Below, piece by piece: positions 39,175 to 49,629 of a DNA stretch of 64,000 bases. Under the pieces are notes generated by a model, which did not search any database, was not told the DNA's origin, and saw nothing but the letters and a program-made list of their open reading frames with translations. The DNA lies in NCBI GenBank assembly GCA_015058045.1, contig SVDC01000012.1, positions 19,524 through 83,523 on the forward strand. The letters run 5' to 3'. The stretch is from Cellulosilyticum sp. GTDB taxonomy: Bacteria; Bacillota; Clostridia; Lachnospirales; Cellulosilyticaceae. The position numbers were made by a program, and so were the translations under genes. Each line of letters opens with the position of its first letter. Within the stretch, counting starts at the first letter, position 1.

Positions 39175-40401
39175 TTATTCTTGATCTGCTATATCGAATT
39201 GCTTATAGTAAGCGATCAGTTCATTAATAATAGGATGCGCTTCTTGCTTAAGAATATTCATTATATAATTACGAGATGATACGAGTGCCTTATACATTGC
39301 ACGGTTTAAATTATATTGTGCAATGCGCTTAATCTCTTCCTTACCCTTATATGAACTTCTTCCTTCTTCTGTCATATCTGCTAGATAGATAGCTTTTTCT
39401 AAATCTGTCATTTCCAATCTACCTAATGTATGATATCTAATCCCATCTAAAATAGAAGGCTTAGAAATCCCCCAATCACGTTGTAAAATAACTGCTCCAA
39501 CCTTTCCATGAGCTAAATGGATATGACTACGTTCATACTCATCTAATTCAATACCATACTTCTCACAAATTGCTAAAGCTTCTTTTGCTGGAATTTCTTT
39601 TGCAATATCATGGAATAAAGCAGCAATAAAGGTTTCATCATAATCAATACCATTTAACTTAGCATATTCTAGTGCCATCTCTACAACACCACGGGTATGT
39701 GCATAACGTTTTGGTGATAACTTAGATGCTACATAATCATACATACAAGCTCTTTCATCATCTGTTAGGCGAATTCTATAATCATAAAGCGCATGCTTCT
39801 TAATATAATTTTCTACTTCTTGTGGCACAAGATATTTAATAGGTTTTTCTTCCATTAATCTTCTGCGAATATCAGATGAAGAAATGGCTAATGCTGGTAC
39901 TTCTAAAAAGTGAATATTAGATTCATATTGCTCATTCATTTCTTTTACTTTTCGCATTAATTCATTTTTATTATATCCAGGCCTTGTAACCGCAACAAAA
40001 TCACACAATTGTAAAAGCTCTGTAGATTCCTTCCAACCTAAAATTTTATGCACTGCATCGGCTCCTGTAATGAAATAAAGTTGTACTTCTTCACCATAAA
40101 TACGTTTTAATTCTTTAATCGTATCAATTGTATACGTTACCCCTTCACGTTCAATTTCAATACGAGATACTTTAAAACAAGGATTAGCTGCTGTTGCAAG
40201 CACTGTCATTAAATAACGATGTTCACAAGTTGTCATATTAATATGCGATTTATGAGGTGGATGTCCTGTAGGTACAAAAAGCACCTCATCTACCTGAAAT
40301 TCATGTCTTACTTCTTCGGCCGTTACAAGATGTCCCATATGTATCGGATCGAATGTCCCTCCCATAATCGCTAACTTTTTAATCTTCTTTGATTTATTCA
40401 T
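39175..40401 (-). CDS. nadD: Fused nicotinate-nucleotide adenylyltransferase (NadD) and YqeK-type HD-domain phosphohydrolase
   Basis: N-term [29 protein letters not shown]-term [24 protein letters not shown] in one frame. Confidence 0.92.
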   Translation of the reverse strand: MNKSKKIKKLAIMGGTFDPIHMGHLVTAEEVRHEFQVDEVLFVPTGHPPHKSHINMTTCEHRYLMTVLATAANPCFKVSRIEIEREGVTYTIDTIKELKRIYGEEVQLYFITGADAVHKILGWKESTELLQLCDFVAVTRPGYNKNELMRKVKEMNEQYESNIHFLEVPALAISSSDIRRRLMEEKPIKYLVPQEVENYIKKHALYDYRIRLTDDERACMYDYVASKLSPKRYAHTRGVVEMALEYAKLNGIDYDETFIAALFHDIAKEIPAKEALAICEKYGIELDEYERSHIHLAHGKVGAVILQRDWGISKPSILDGIRYHTLGRLEMTDLEKAIYLADMTEEGRSSYKGKEEIKRIAQYNLNRAMYKALVSSRNYIMNILKQEAHPIINELIAYYKQFDIADQE

Positions 40402-40498
40402 AAATTCTCTCCTTGCCTAGAATTCAATATCTCTTTTATTATACCCTATTTGTGAAGAAATTAAATATTAAATATACTCTTATTGCCAATCTACTAAC

Positions 40499-40538
40499 CA
40501 AAAGGGCACTGATGCATATTCCATCAGTGCCCTTTTTT
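40499..40538 (-). terminator. Terminator after yhbY
   Basis: AAAAAAGGGCACTGATGGAATATGCATCAGTGCCCTTTT. Confidence 0.8.
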
Positions 40539-40539
40539 A

Positions 40540-40833
40540 TTAAGCTAAAGTAATCTTTGGATTCTTTTTAGCTGGTTTATAAAGAATTATTTTTTTACCA
40601 ATTACTTGTACAACAACAGATTTTGTACGTTCTGCTAAACGACTTGCCATATCCCTTGGATCCTCAAGACAATTTTGAAGTACACTGATTTTTACAAGCT
40701 CTCTTGCATCTAAAGCTTGGTTAACTGCTTCAGTTACCTCTGGTGTTAAACCATTTTTTCCGAGTTGGAAAATAGGATCAATTTTTTGTGCTAAAGATTT
40801 TAAGTAAGCTCTTTGTTTACTTGTAAGTTCCAT
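40540..40833 (-). CDS. yhbY: YhbY family (CRM domain) RNA-binding protein
   Basis: LTSKQRAYLKSLAQKIDPIFQLGKNGLT. Confidence 0.94.
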   Translation of the reverse strand: MELTSKQRAYLKSLAQKIDPIFQLGKNGLTPEVTEAVNQALDARELVKISVLQNCLEDPRDMASRLAERTKSVVVQVIGKKIILYKPAKKNPKITLA

Positions 40834-40862
40834 TCTTTATCCCTCCTTCTATTTAAGTACTC

Positions 40863-42140
40863 TTATTTATAGTAATCAAATTCTAAATCATAGATATTAA
40901 CAGTATCGCCTTCTTGGATACCAGCTTCTTCAAGTGCTTTAATAATCTCTTTTTCACGTAAATAACGTTGGAAGAATGCAAACCCTTGTTCTGTATCAAT
41001 TGCTGTGTAACCAAGCATTCTTCTAATACCTTCACCTTCAACTACGAAGTATCCTTCATGTGGCTGCGTAACTGTATACGGTTCATTTGGCATTGCACTA
41101 ATTTCTTCGAATTCTGGCTCAAAGACAACAATATCTGTTGGTATTTTCTCAAGAAGCTCAGCCACTTCTTTGAGTAACTCTTGTAAGTTATCATTTGCTG
41201 CAGCTGAAATTGGAATCACCTTAATACCTTTTGGCTCAAACTCTGTTTTTAAAGCTGCAAGATTTTCTTCATGACCACCTACATCCACTTTATTGGCTGC
41301 AATTACTTGTGGTTTATCTTTTAAGATATCTGGATTGAAAAGTTCAATTTCTTTTTGAATTGCATAGATATCTTCAATAGGATTTCTACCTTCTGTACCT
41401 GCTACGTCCACAACATGAACCAGTACTTTTGTACGTTCAACATGACGTAAGAAATCATGACCAAGGCCAATCCCTTCAGATGCCCCTTCAATAATTCCTG
41501 GAATATCTGCCATCACAAATTGTTTGCCATAATTATTACTTACAACACCTAAATTTGGTGCAAGTGTTGTAAAGTGATAGTTAGCAATTTTAGGCTGAGC
41601 ATTACTTACCATAGAAAGTAATGTAGATTTCCCAACATTAGGGAATCCAACTAAACCTACATCTGCAATCATCTTAAGCTCAAGAATTAACCAATATTCT
41701 TTAGCTGGTTTTCCTTTTTCTGCATAACGAGGCGCTTGTCTTGTAGGCGTTGCAAAGTGTTGATTTCCTCTTCCACCTTTTCCACCTCTAAAGATAATTT
41801 CCTTTTGCCCTACTCTATGCATATCCGCAATAACATGATTTGTTTCAGCTTCTCTAATAACAGTTCCTAATGGTACTTTAATTACAAGATCATCTGCATC
41901 TTTACCGTGGCAACGTTTTTTACCACCTTGTTCTCCATCTTGTGCTTTATAATGACGTTTATGTCTGAAGTTCATTAATGTATTACAACCTGGATCTACT
42001 TCAAAGATGATATGACCTCCACGTCCACCATCTCCACCATCTGGTCCACCATTTGGAACATATTTTTCACGTCTAAATGAAACGTGGCCATCGCCACCTT
42101 TACCCGATCTCACAAATATTTTTACTTTATCTACAAACAT
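40863..42140 (-). CDS. obgE: GTPase ObgE
   Basis: FRREKYVPNGGPDGGDGGRGG, GFPNVGKSTLLS, OCT C-terminal domain. Confidence 0.98.
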   Translation of the reverse strand: MFVDKVKIFVRSGKGGDGHVSFRREKYVPNGGPDGGDGGRGGHIIFEVDPGCNTLMNFRHKRHYKAQDGEQGGKKRCHGKDADDLVIKVPLGTVIREAETNHVIADMHRVGQKEIIFRGGKGGRGNQHFATPTRQAPRYAEKGKPAKEYWLILELKMIADVGLVGFPNVGKSTLLSMVSNAQPKIANYHFTTLAPNLGVVSNNYGKQFVMADIPGIIEGASEGIGLGHDFLRHVERTKVLVHVVDVAGTEGRNPIEDIYAIQKEIELFNPDILKDKPQVIAANKVDVGGHEENLAALKTEFEPKGIKVIPISAAANDNLQELLKEVAELLEKIPTDIVVFEPEFEEISAMPNEPYTVTQPHEGYFVVEGEGIRRMLGYTAIDTEQGFAFFQRYLREKEIIKALEEAGIQEGDTVNIYDLEFDYYK

Positions 42141-42232
42141 GTTGTCACTCCCTTCCTACTATAGTTTGCACAACAATTATGTTTTTAACGAGTCTATCTT
42201 ACTTTATTTTCCGCATAAAATTCTTATATAGA

Positions 42233-42263
42233 AAAAGAAGGTTTCAACGAGCGCTGAAACCTT
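42233..42263 (-). terminator. Terminator after rpmA
   Basis: AAGGTTTCAGCGCTCGTTGAAACCTTCTTTTT on minus strand. Confidence 0.8.
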
Positions 42264-42274
42264 CCCCAATTAAA

Positions 42275-42574
42275 TTATGCTTCTTGTGCAACTGGATAAA
42301 CAGAAACTTGTTTTCTGTCTCTACCTTTACGTTCAAATTTAACTGTACCATCAACTAAAGCGAATAATGTATCATCGCCACCGCGACCTACATTATTACC
42401 TGGATGAATTTTAGTTCCTCTTTGACGATATAAAATGTTCCCAGCTTTTACAAATTGTCCGTCTGCTCTTTTAGCACCAAGACGTTTTGATTCTGAGTCA
42501 CGACCGTTACTAGTTGAACCTTGTCCTTTTTTATGAGCAAAGAATTGAAGGTTTAAACGAAACATGTAACTCAC
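42275..42574 (-). CDS. rpmA: 50S ribosomal protein L27 with N-terminal cleavable extension
   Basis: [30 protein letters not shown]; preferred start may be the internal ATG before FRLN. Confidence 0.98.
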   Translation of the reverse strand: MSYMFRLNLQFFAHKKGQGSTSNGRDSESKRLGAKRADGQFVKAGNILYRQRGTKIHPGNNVGRGGDDTLFALVDGTVKFERKGRDRKQVSVYPVAQEA

Positions 42575-42577
42575 CTC

Positions 42578-42913
42578 CTATTTATTTAGAATTTGAATGT
42601 ATTTTTCTCCGTACATTTCTTTTGTATCTATAAGACCTAGAATAAGTGTTCTTATAAGTAGTTCGGCCTCTGGTTCAAATTCACCAGACTTGCGTCTAGG
42701 GAACTCTACATCAATAAGCCCTTGTTTTTCATCGTAAGCCAATGTTTTTATAGGCTCATCGGTGAAACGTTCAATGGCATTAAGTGTGTTGAATGTTAGC
42801 ATGCTAACAGCAGCACATATAATGTCACTACCATGTTCTGCATAACCTGCATGTCCTTCATAACGAAGACGGTAAACATAGTTATCTTTTTGATGAAGTG
42901 TCACCTTAATCAT
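42578..42913 (-). CDS. prp: Ribosomal-processing cysteine protease Prp
   Basis: GHAGYAEHGSDIICAAVSML. Confidence 0.95.
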   Translation of the reverse strand: MIKVTLHQKDNYVYRLRYEGHAGYAEHGSDIICAAVSMLTFNTLNAIERFTDEPIKTLAYDEKQGLIDVEFPRRKSGEFEPEAELLIRTLILGLIDTKEMYGEKYIQILNK

Positions 42914-42918
42914 AATAA

Positions 42919-43230
42919 TTAAGCGTTGATAGCTTTAATTGTTACTTTTGTGAAAGGTTGACGGTGACCACGTTTTTTGTGGTAAGATTTTTTAGCTTTG
43001 TATTTGTATACGATGATTTTTTTACCTTTACCTTCAGCTACAACTTCAGCTTTAACTGAAGCACCAGCTACTAAAGGAGCACCTACAGTGATGCTTTCTT
43101 CGTTACCTACTGCTAAAACATTTTCAAAAACAACTTCTTCACCAGCAGCAACATTTAATTTTTCAACAACGATAACGTCGCCTTCTTTTACATTATATTG
43201 TTTGCCACCTGTTTCAATAATTGCGTACAT
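42919..43230 (-). CDS. rplU: 50S ribosomal protein L21
   Basis: [33 protein letters not shown]. Confidence 0.98.
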   Translation of the reverse strand: MYAIIETGGKQYNVKEGDVIVVEKLNVAAGEEVVFENVLAVGNEESITVGAPLVAGASVKAEVVAEGKGKKIIVYKYKAKKSYHKKRGHRQPFTKVTIKAINA

Positions 43231-43322
43231 GTGTACACCTCCTTATTCCGAAAACTCGCCGAATACGGTATTTATATCCTAAAAGGAAACAAATTTTTGA
43301 CCTCTTCGTGCGGCTTAAACAC
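43231..43322 (-). promoter_or_regulatory. rplU 5' leader, candidate L21 autoregulatory element
   Basis: About 90-nt leader between promoter and rplU with short inverted repeats (CCGTATTCGG; ATTCGG...CGGAAT). Confidence 0.4.
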
Positions 43323-43328
43323 TATAGT

Positions 43329-43357
43329 ATAGTAACATAGGCTTTTATCTGTGTCAA
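43329..43357 (-). promoter_or_regulatory. Sigma-A promoter of rplU-prp-rpmA
   Basis: Minus strand TTGACA-N17-TACTAT. Confidence 0.8.
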
Positions 43358-43359
43358 TG

Positions 43360-44787
43360 CTATCTTTTATAAAATTGACATAAAATATTTTTTTCTGTCC
43401 CTATAAGACCTTTTTCCATTTCAATTTTAATAGGATAGCATGCTTCTAAACAAGATATCACATTTTGTTCAATCATTTTTTCGTAAAAATCTGAATGAAC
43501 TTGTAAGTAAACAGCTTGTCTTGTTTCTTCTATCCCTACTCCCTTAAGCTGATCTTCCAAGCGCATGAGTGACATTAAAAAGCTTTCTTTTACATAAGGC
43601 ATATGACATTTCTGACACCCTTCTAAAAGCTGATGGGCAACACACTGATATTTCTTGGTTCTAGAAAACTGCAATAATCCTAATTCTGTTAAAGGATAGA
43701 CTTTTGTTAAACGATCTCCATAGGTTTCTAAAAGCATTTTTGCATATTCATAAACTTCTAATTTATGCTCAGGATTTTTCATTTCTACTAAATCTACAAT
43801 CACCATACCTGATAAATTACGTCTGAGCATTTGTAAAATAGATTCTTTAATAGCTTCTTTATTCAGTTCTAATGTTGCTTTTTCTGCATTTTTTGTTAAA
43901 ATCGCCTTTGCGCTATTTACATCTATAATGGTCATGGCCTCTGTATAGTCAATAATCAGATTACCCCCATTTTTAAGCCATATCTTTCGCTTCGTTAATT
44001 GATCAATTTTTTTAGTTAATCCATAGATAGAAAAAATATTATTTTCGTCCTGACAATACTGCAGCGAAACTTGTTTCATATCCCCATATTCATTGACGAT
44101 TTTCCTAATTTCCATCAATTCTTCTTGATCATTACATATAATTTCTATAGGATTTTTCTTGGTAAGCTGTTCAATTAGCATTTGATAAATAGGTGCTGGC
44201 TCTTCATAGAGTACACTGCCTTTTACTAAGTACTGTCCCTCTTCTAGTAGCTGATCCACCTTATTAATCAGCTGTCTTGCATCCTCTATAATTTCTTCTA
44301 ATTGTGCATCATTGGCATGAGTACGTACAATAAAGCCATAGCTAGTATCTACCTTGGCTTCTAATGTATGCTTTATTTGTTCACGCATGGCACTATTATG
44401 AATCTTTTTAGATATATGAATGCCTGGTTCAAAAGGCAAGCATACTAAATACTTCCCTGTTATATTTAGCTTAGCTGTTAATTTGTGACCTTTTTCTCCA
44501 ATATTCTGCTTTGTAATTTGCACTGGTAAAGAATAGCCCTGCTGTAATTTAGATAAATAAATTTCAGGAATTTGCTTAAAATGAAGCATTCCATTTTTAT
44601 CTACCCCATAATCTACAAAAGCAGCCTTTAAATTCTTCACAACTTGTTTCACTTGTCCTATAGCAATACGATTTTGCCAATTCACCTCTAAAGTAGAGTC
44701 TACATAATATTGAGTCAATTCATCATTTATAAGAAGCGCCATCTCCATAGATAGCGCATTCTTTTTAATTAATATTTTTTTATTCAT
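43360..44787 (-). CDS. rng: Ribonuclease E/G family protein
   Basis: IIDYTEAMTIIDVNSAKA, GMVIVDLVEMKN, S1-like N-terminus; ATG 44787. Confidence 0.93.
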   Translation of the reverse strand: MNKKILIKKNALSMEMALLINDELTQYYVDSTLEVNWQNRIAIGQVKQVVKNLKAAFVDYGVDKNGMLHFKQIPEIYLSKLQQGYSLPVQITKQNIGEKGHKLTAKLNITGKYLVCLPFEPGIHISKKIHNSAMREQIKHTLEAKVDTSYGFIVRTHANDAQLEEIIEDARQLINKVDQLLEEGQYLVKGSVLYEEPAPIYQMLIEQLTKKNPIEIICNDQEELMEIRKIVNEYGDMKQVSLQYCQDENNIFSIYGLTKKIDQLTKRKIWLKNGGNLIIDYTEAMTIIDVNSAKAILTKNAEKATLELNKEAIKESILQMLRRNLSGMVIVDLVEMKNPEHKLEVYEYAKMLLETYGDRLTKVYPLTELGLLQFSRTKKYQCVAHQLLEGCQKCHMPYVKESFLMSLMRLEDQLKGVGIEETRQAVYLQVHSDFYEKMIEQNVISCLEACYPIKIEMEKGLIGTEKNILCQFYKR

Positions 44788-45469
44788 CGATTCTGCCCAC
44801 TGCACAAATTGGTACAAGCTTACCATTTTCTTCAGTATACAGTTCCTTTCTGCTTACTTGCATTGTATAGGCTGTTTCTCCTAATACAGCTTTAACAAAA
44901 AGATCTGGGTTTAGGTTTTTACTACTTCCTGCATAGACCTGTAATTCAATTCTAATCTGCTCATCTTCCTGAGAAAAATGACTTTTTAAAATAAGTGGCT
45001 TGATATCTACTGGTGCAATACCTTTTTTACCCCTTTTTAAAACAATGAGTTCTTCTTGATTTGTAACCATTTGCTCTAAACTTGCTGCAGTTATCTCAGG
45101 CTGCTCTGGAACACTTAATAAAATACTATAATCTGCTCCTTGAACCATACTCATAAGAGAAGGTGATTTTTCTTCCACTTCATAAACATCTTGTAAAGTA
45201 ATCCCATCAACAAGTACTTTTTGTAAGCGTTCTTTTACCTCTTGAGGTGGTACATGGCTATCCATAACAATCTCCATATATTCCCCTTCACTGCTCATAC
45301 CTACAGCTAGTGGTAAAGCAAAGTATACAAGTGAGTGTGGACTAAAGCCTTGTGAATAGCTTACTGGAAAATCTGCTACTTTAATAGCTCTTTGGAAAAG
45401 TCGCATCGTGTCAAGATGTCCAACATATTTTACTTTACCGATTTTACTAAATTTAACTCTAACTTTCAT
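44780..45469 (-). CDS. TIGR03936 family radical SAM-associated protein (DUF2344)
   Basis: VKFSKIGKVKYVGHLDTMRLFQRA, SYSQGFSPHS. Confidence 0.93.
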   Translation of the reverse strand: MKVRVKFSKIGKVKYVGHLDTMRLFQRAIKVADFPVSYSQGFSPHSLVYFALPLAVGMSSEGEYMEIVMDSHVPPQEVKERLQKVLVDGITLQDVYEVEEKSPSLMSMVQGADYSILLSVPEQPEITAASLEQMVTNQEELIVLKRGKKGIAPVDIKPLILKSHFSQEDEQIRIELQVYAGSSKNLNPDLFVKAVLGETAYTMQVSRKELYTEENGKLVPICAVGRIDE

Positions 45470-47306
45470 GACATAATCCCTTTCCAAAACGACTTGCACC
45501 ACATCCACTACATTTTTCGTGACAATTTGGTGATGTTGCAGCTTTTTTAGCTAATTCATTTTCACGCATTAAGAATCTTTTTGTCACACCAATATCGATA
45601 TGATCCCATGGTAATACTTCTTCATAAGAACGTTCTCTTTTTGCATAGAAATCAAAGCTTAAGCCCATCTCTTCTGCTGCTTCTATCCATTTATCATGTT
45701 TGAAGTACTCACTCCAACTATCAAAAGTACAGCCTTTTTTGTAAGCTCTATAAATAAGCTCAGCAACCTTTTGATCTCCTCTAGCAATAACAGCCTCTAG
45801 TACACTTGTTTTTGCATCATGGTGGATATAGCGAATTTGTTTTCTTGTAATGCTACCTTTTAAAAGTTTAATTTTCTCAATGAAACTATCCGCTGTATCT
45901 TGAGGTGCCCATTGGAACGGTGTAAATGGTTTTGGCACGAAACAAGATGTGCTAATTGTTAGTTGAAGTCCTGGTGCACGTACGGCTTTATCTATACCAA
46001 AGTAGGTTTGTACAATTTTATCACCTAACTCAGCAATCCCAACAATATCACTTGCCTCTTCATAAGGAAGACCTAACATAAAGTAGAGTTTTACACGGTT
46101 CCATCCGCCTTCAAAGGCTAACTTACAACCACGTAAAATCTCTTCTTCTGTAATATTTTTATTAATCACATCACGTTGTTTTTGTGTTCCTGCTTCTGGC
46201 GCGAAAGTTAAACTACTCTTTCTAACTTCTTGTACTTTTTGCATTAAATCTACTGAGAAAGCATCTACACGAAGAGAAGGTAATGAAATATTAACTTTTT
46301 TATCTTTACATAAATCCATTAAATCATTTGTAAATGGCTCTAATTCTTCATAGTCACTTGTACTTAAAGAACAAAGAGAAATCTCATCATACCCTGTAGA
46401 CGAAAGTAATTTTTTAGCTTGATCAAGAAGTACTTCTTTACTCTTTTGTCTAACTGGTCTATAAATCATCCCAGCTTGACAGAAACGGCAACCACGAATA
46501 CATCCTCTAAACATTTCTAAAGTTGCACGATCATGTACAGCTTGAATCCAAGGAATAACTTGTGTTTCTTGATAAAAAGCTTCATCTACATTTGTTACAA
46601 TGACTTTTCTAATGGTTGCAGGTGCATCTGGATGGAGGCTAATACGTTCTTTAATTGTTCCATCTTCGTTATACTGTATCTCATAAAATCTTGGTATATA
46701 AAGACCTGGAATTTTTAAACACTCGATTAAGAATTCTTCTCTTGTTCCACCTTTGGCTTTCCATTCTTGATAACGATCAAAAAGCTCATCATAGCTCACT
46801 TCGCCTTCACCAATATAGAAAATATCTACAAATGGTGCTAAAGTTTCTGGATTATACGTACAGCACCCACCTGCAATCACAATGGGATCTTCTTCTGTTC
46901 TCTCTTTACTAAAGATTGGAATTCCTGCTAAATCTAACATATTTAAAACATTTGTATAACACATTTCATATTGCAATGTAAAGGCTAAGAAATCAAATTC
47001 TTTAAGTGGTGTATGTGTTTCTAATGCAAAAAGAGGAACCTGTTCTTTTCTCATTTCTGCTTCCATATCTGTCCATGGTGCAAAAACACGTTCACAAAAT
47101 ACATCTTCTCTTCTATTAAAGAAATGATATAGGATTTGCATCCCTAAGTGACTCATGCCGACCTCATATACATCTGGGAATGCAAAAGCTACTCTGATCA
47201 TTTCAGGTGTAATCACCTTATTTGCACTATTAAGTTCGCCACCAATATAACGCGCTGGCTTATCTACTCTACTTAATAGAGCATCTGTTAATTCTACTAC
47301 TGACAT
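45459..47306 (-). CDS. TIGR03960 family B12-binding-domain/radical SAM protein
   Basis: FRGCIRGCRFCQAGMIYRPVR, GEGEVSYDELF. Confidence 0.94.
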   Translation of the reverse strand: MSVVELTDALLSRVDKPARYIGGELNSANKVITPEMIRVAFAFPDVYEVGMSHLGMQILYHFFNRREDVFCERVFAPWTDMEAEMRKEQVPLFALETHTPLKEFDFLAFTLQYEMCYTNVLNMLDLAGIPIFSKERTEEDPIVIAGGCCTYNPETLAPFVDIFYIGEGEVSYDELFDRYQEWKAKGGTREEFLIECLKIPGLYIPRFYEIQYNEDGTIKERISLHPDAPATIRKVIVTNVDEAFYQETQVIPWIQAVHDRATLEMFRGCIRGCRFCQAGMIYRPVRQKSKEVLLDQAKKLLSSTGYDEISLCSLSTSDYEELEPFTNDLMDLCKDKKVNISLPSLRVDAFSVDLMQKVQEVRKSSLTFAPEAGTQKQRDVINKNITEEEILRGCKLAFEGGWNRVKLYFMLGLPYEEASDIVGIAELGDKIVQTYFGIDKAVRAPGLQLTISTSCFVPKPFTPFQWAPQDTADSFIEKIKLLKGSITRKQIRYIHHDAKTSVLEAVIARGDQKVAELIYRAYKKGCTFDSWSEYFKHDKWIEAAEEMGLSFDFYAKRERSYEEVLPWDHIDIGVTKRFLMRENELAKKAATSPNCHEKCSGCGASRFGKGLCHES

Positions 47307-47328
47307 TTCTTCCTCCGTATGATATTCA

Positions 47329-47673
47329 TTAAAGTATTTGTTTAACTGCTACCTCTAGCTCCTTAATAAGATTTTGGACCCACTCAGTTTGAATTTCTTG
47401 ATTTATCATCCGGTTAATCGTTATACCAATTTGCTCATTGTAACTACTTTGTTTCATAAAAAGTAAACTCCATAACAAAATAGAACAAATAAATAATTCT
47501 ATAAAAAAACGACTGACCTTTAACTCTGATTCTTGAGGTAGCTTTTCATTAAAGGATGTTGCTTGCTGAATCAAATCAGTCTTATCCTCTATTATAATGT
47601 TTGTTTTTTCATCTTCTACTGTATCACTTACAGCTGCTCTATAGGTTCTAGATTCTTCCTCAATCATACCCAT
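47329..47673 (-). CDS. Hypothetical protein with one TM segment
   Basis: Hydrophobic FFIELFICSILLWSLLFM; no family recognised. Confidence 0.6.
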   Translation of the reverse strand: MGMIEEESRTYRAAVSDTVEDEKTNIIIEDKTDLIQQATSFNEKLPQESELKVSRFFIELFICSILLWSLLFMKQSSYNEQIGITINRMINQEIQTEWVQNLIKELEVAVKQIL

Positions 47674-47736
47674 CCCTCCTTAATATACTATATATATGGA
47701 AGAATGGATACGCCTATGCAAAGTTTATGCAAAATA

Positions 47737-47761
47737 AAAAAGACTTTAAAAAAGTCTTTTA
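47737..47761 (-). terminator. Terminator after mgsA
   Basis: AAAAGACTTTTTTAAAGTCTTTTTT. Confidence 0.7.
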
Positions 47762-48154
47762 TCGCATAACCTCACGCCAACTTAAATCTCCTCTTTCTAA
47801 AGCTTTTACTAAAAGCTCTGCGGTAGCAAGATTAGTGGCAATAGGAATATTATGTGTATCACACAATCTCTCTATTCCTCCTAAATCAGGTTCGTGAGGT
47901 TTCTGAGAGATTGGATCTCTTAAAAAGATAACCATATCAATTTGATTATGTGCAATTTGAGCACCTAATTGTTGTGCACCGCCTAGATGCCCTGCCAAGT
48001 ATTTATAAATTGTTAAATTAGTTGCTTCTTCAATCAAACGACCGGTTGTACCAGTAGCATATAAAGTATGCTTGGTTAAAATATGACGATACGCAATTGT
48101 AAAGTTTTCCATAAGTTTCTTCTTTGCATCATGTGCAACTAAAGCTACATTCAT
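47759..48154 (-). CDS. mgsA: Methylglyoxal synthase
   Basis: [19 protein letters not shown], SGxxGG-like [16 protein letters not shown]. Confidence 0.95.
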   Translation of the reverse strand: MNVALVAHDAKKKLMENFTIAYRHILTKHTLYATGTTGRLIEEATNLTIYKYLAGHLGGAQQLGAQIAHNQIDMVIFLRDPISQKPHEPDLGGIERLCDTHNIPIATNLATAELLVKALERGDLSWREVMR

Positions 48155-48167
48155 CTTTTAACCCTCC

Positions 48168-49286
48168 CTAAAACATTTTTTTCTCACTACGCATTGCAAC
48201 GTTGAGGACAAGTCCTAATCCCATCATGTTTGCCCACAGTGAGCTTCCTCCATAACTAATAAAAGGGATAGGTATTCCTGTATTAGGTAAAAAGTCTGTT
48301 ACAACTCCCATATTGACGAAGCTTTGCATAGCTATCATTCCAAAATATCCAATGACTATAAATCTTCCTAAATCATCAGGAGCCCCTCTTGCCACCCATA
48401 ACCCTCTAAATATAAAGAGTAATAAAATAGTAATGACACCCAATACACCTACAAATCCTAATTCTTCACCTACAACTGCCATAACAAAATCGTTATGAGA
48501 TTCAGGTAAGTAGTTTAATTGGCTAATTGAGCCCTGATTTAATCCTTTTCCATATAAGCCGCCTGAGCCAATAGCTTGAACAGCACGTTGTGTTTGATAT
48601 TTATCACCTGAAGAATCCCCACCATTCACAAGACTCATAATACGATTACGTTGATACTCTTGAATAAGGGTTTGGTCAGGATTATTGACAATATATACAA
48701 ATGCGACAACGACTACTAACACACTTACTGTTGCCCCTGTGACAATATACTTAAGATTAAGCTTGCTTACAAATAATTGTATCACCATTATGACAAGTAA
48801 TACAATACTTGTCGATAAATTTGGTTGACGATTTACTAAAATAAATGGCACAAATTCAAAAATACCAATCACTAATAGTGGCCATATTTTATTAATTCTA
48901 GAATTATACTTATTAATAATCGTTGCACCACATAAAATCATCCCAATCTTAGCAAATTCTGATGGTTGAATCTGTACAAAGCCAAAATCAATCCATCTTT
49001 GAGCACCATTTACTTCATCACCAAATAATTTTACAGCAACGAGTAGTAAGATAATACCTGCGTAAATAATCCAATACCAATTTGCTAACACATGATAATC
49101 AATACTCATTACAATAACCATAAGCACTAATCCTACAACAAAAAAGATAATTTGCTTTCGTACATTAGTCATATCTCCAGCGTAAGCTGTTGCACTTTTG
49201 ATTGCAATAATTCCAACGCCTGTGAGCATGGTCATTAATAAAACAAGCCATATATCAATTTTTTTGATTAAGCTTTTAATTTGCAT
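48168..49286 (-). CDS. rodA: Rod shape/SEDS glycosyltransferase RodA
   Basis: SEDS motifs NLSTSIVLL, PESHNDFVMAVVGEELGF, FISYGGSSL. Confidence 0.94.
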   Translation of the reverse strand: MQIKSLIKKIDIWLVLLMTMLTGVGIIAIKSATAYAGDMTNVRKQIIFFVVGLVLMVIVMSIDYHVLANWYWIIYAGIILLLVAVKLFGDEVNGAQRWIDFGFVQIQPSEFAKIGMILCGATIINKYNSRINKIWPLLVIGIFEFVPFILVNRQPNLSTSIVLLVIMVIQLFVSKLNLKYIVTGATVSVLVVVVAFVYIVNNPDQTLIQEYQRNRIMSLVNGGDSSGDKYQTQRAVQAIGSGGLYGKGLNQGSISQLNYLPESHNDFVMAVVGEELGFVGVLGVITILLLFIFRGLWVARGAPDDLGRFIVIGYFGMIAMQSFVNMGVVTDFLPNTGIPIPFISYGGSSLWANMMGLGLVLNVAMRSEKKMF

Positions 49287-49330
49287 CGTTAAGTAAAATT
49301 CCTTTCAAATACAATACCTATGACGTATTG

Positions 49331-49624
49331 CTATTTTACCTTTTTTAAATTTTTAATAGGAATATTAGCAGAAAGTACTGGTGCTTTCTGTCCCCCCTCC
49401 TCATATTCCATATTGGATATCTCCATATTCAACTCGTCTGTATCAATATCTACATACTTAGAGATAACTTCCAATATATCTGCTCGCATCATTTCTAACA
49501 ACTCAGTCGAACAGTTCATTCGGTCATGAATTAACACTAATTTTAATCTATCTTTTGCAACGGAACCCGATTTATTTTTTCTACCAAATAATGCATTCAT
49601 ATCTAGAAACCCCATGTTCTTCAC
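49331..49624 (-). CDS. minE: Cell division topological specificity factor MinE
   Basis: AKDRLKLVLIHDRMNCSTELLEMMRADILEVISKYVDID. Confidence 0.94.
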   Translation of the reverse strand: MKNMGFLDMNALFGRKNKSGSVAKDRLKLVLIHDRMNCSTELLEMMRADILEVISKYVDIDTDELNMEISNMEYEEGGQKAPVLSANIPIKNLKKVK

Positions 49625-49629
49625 CTCTT

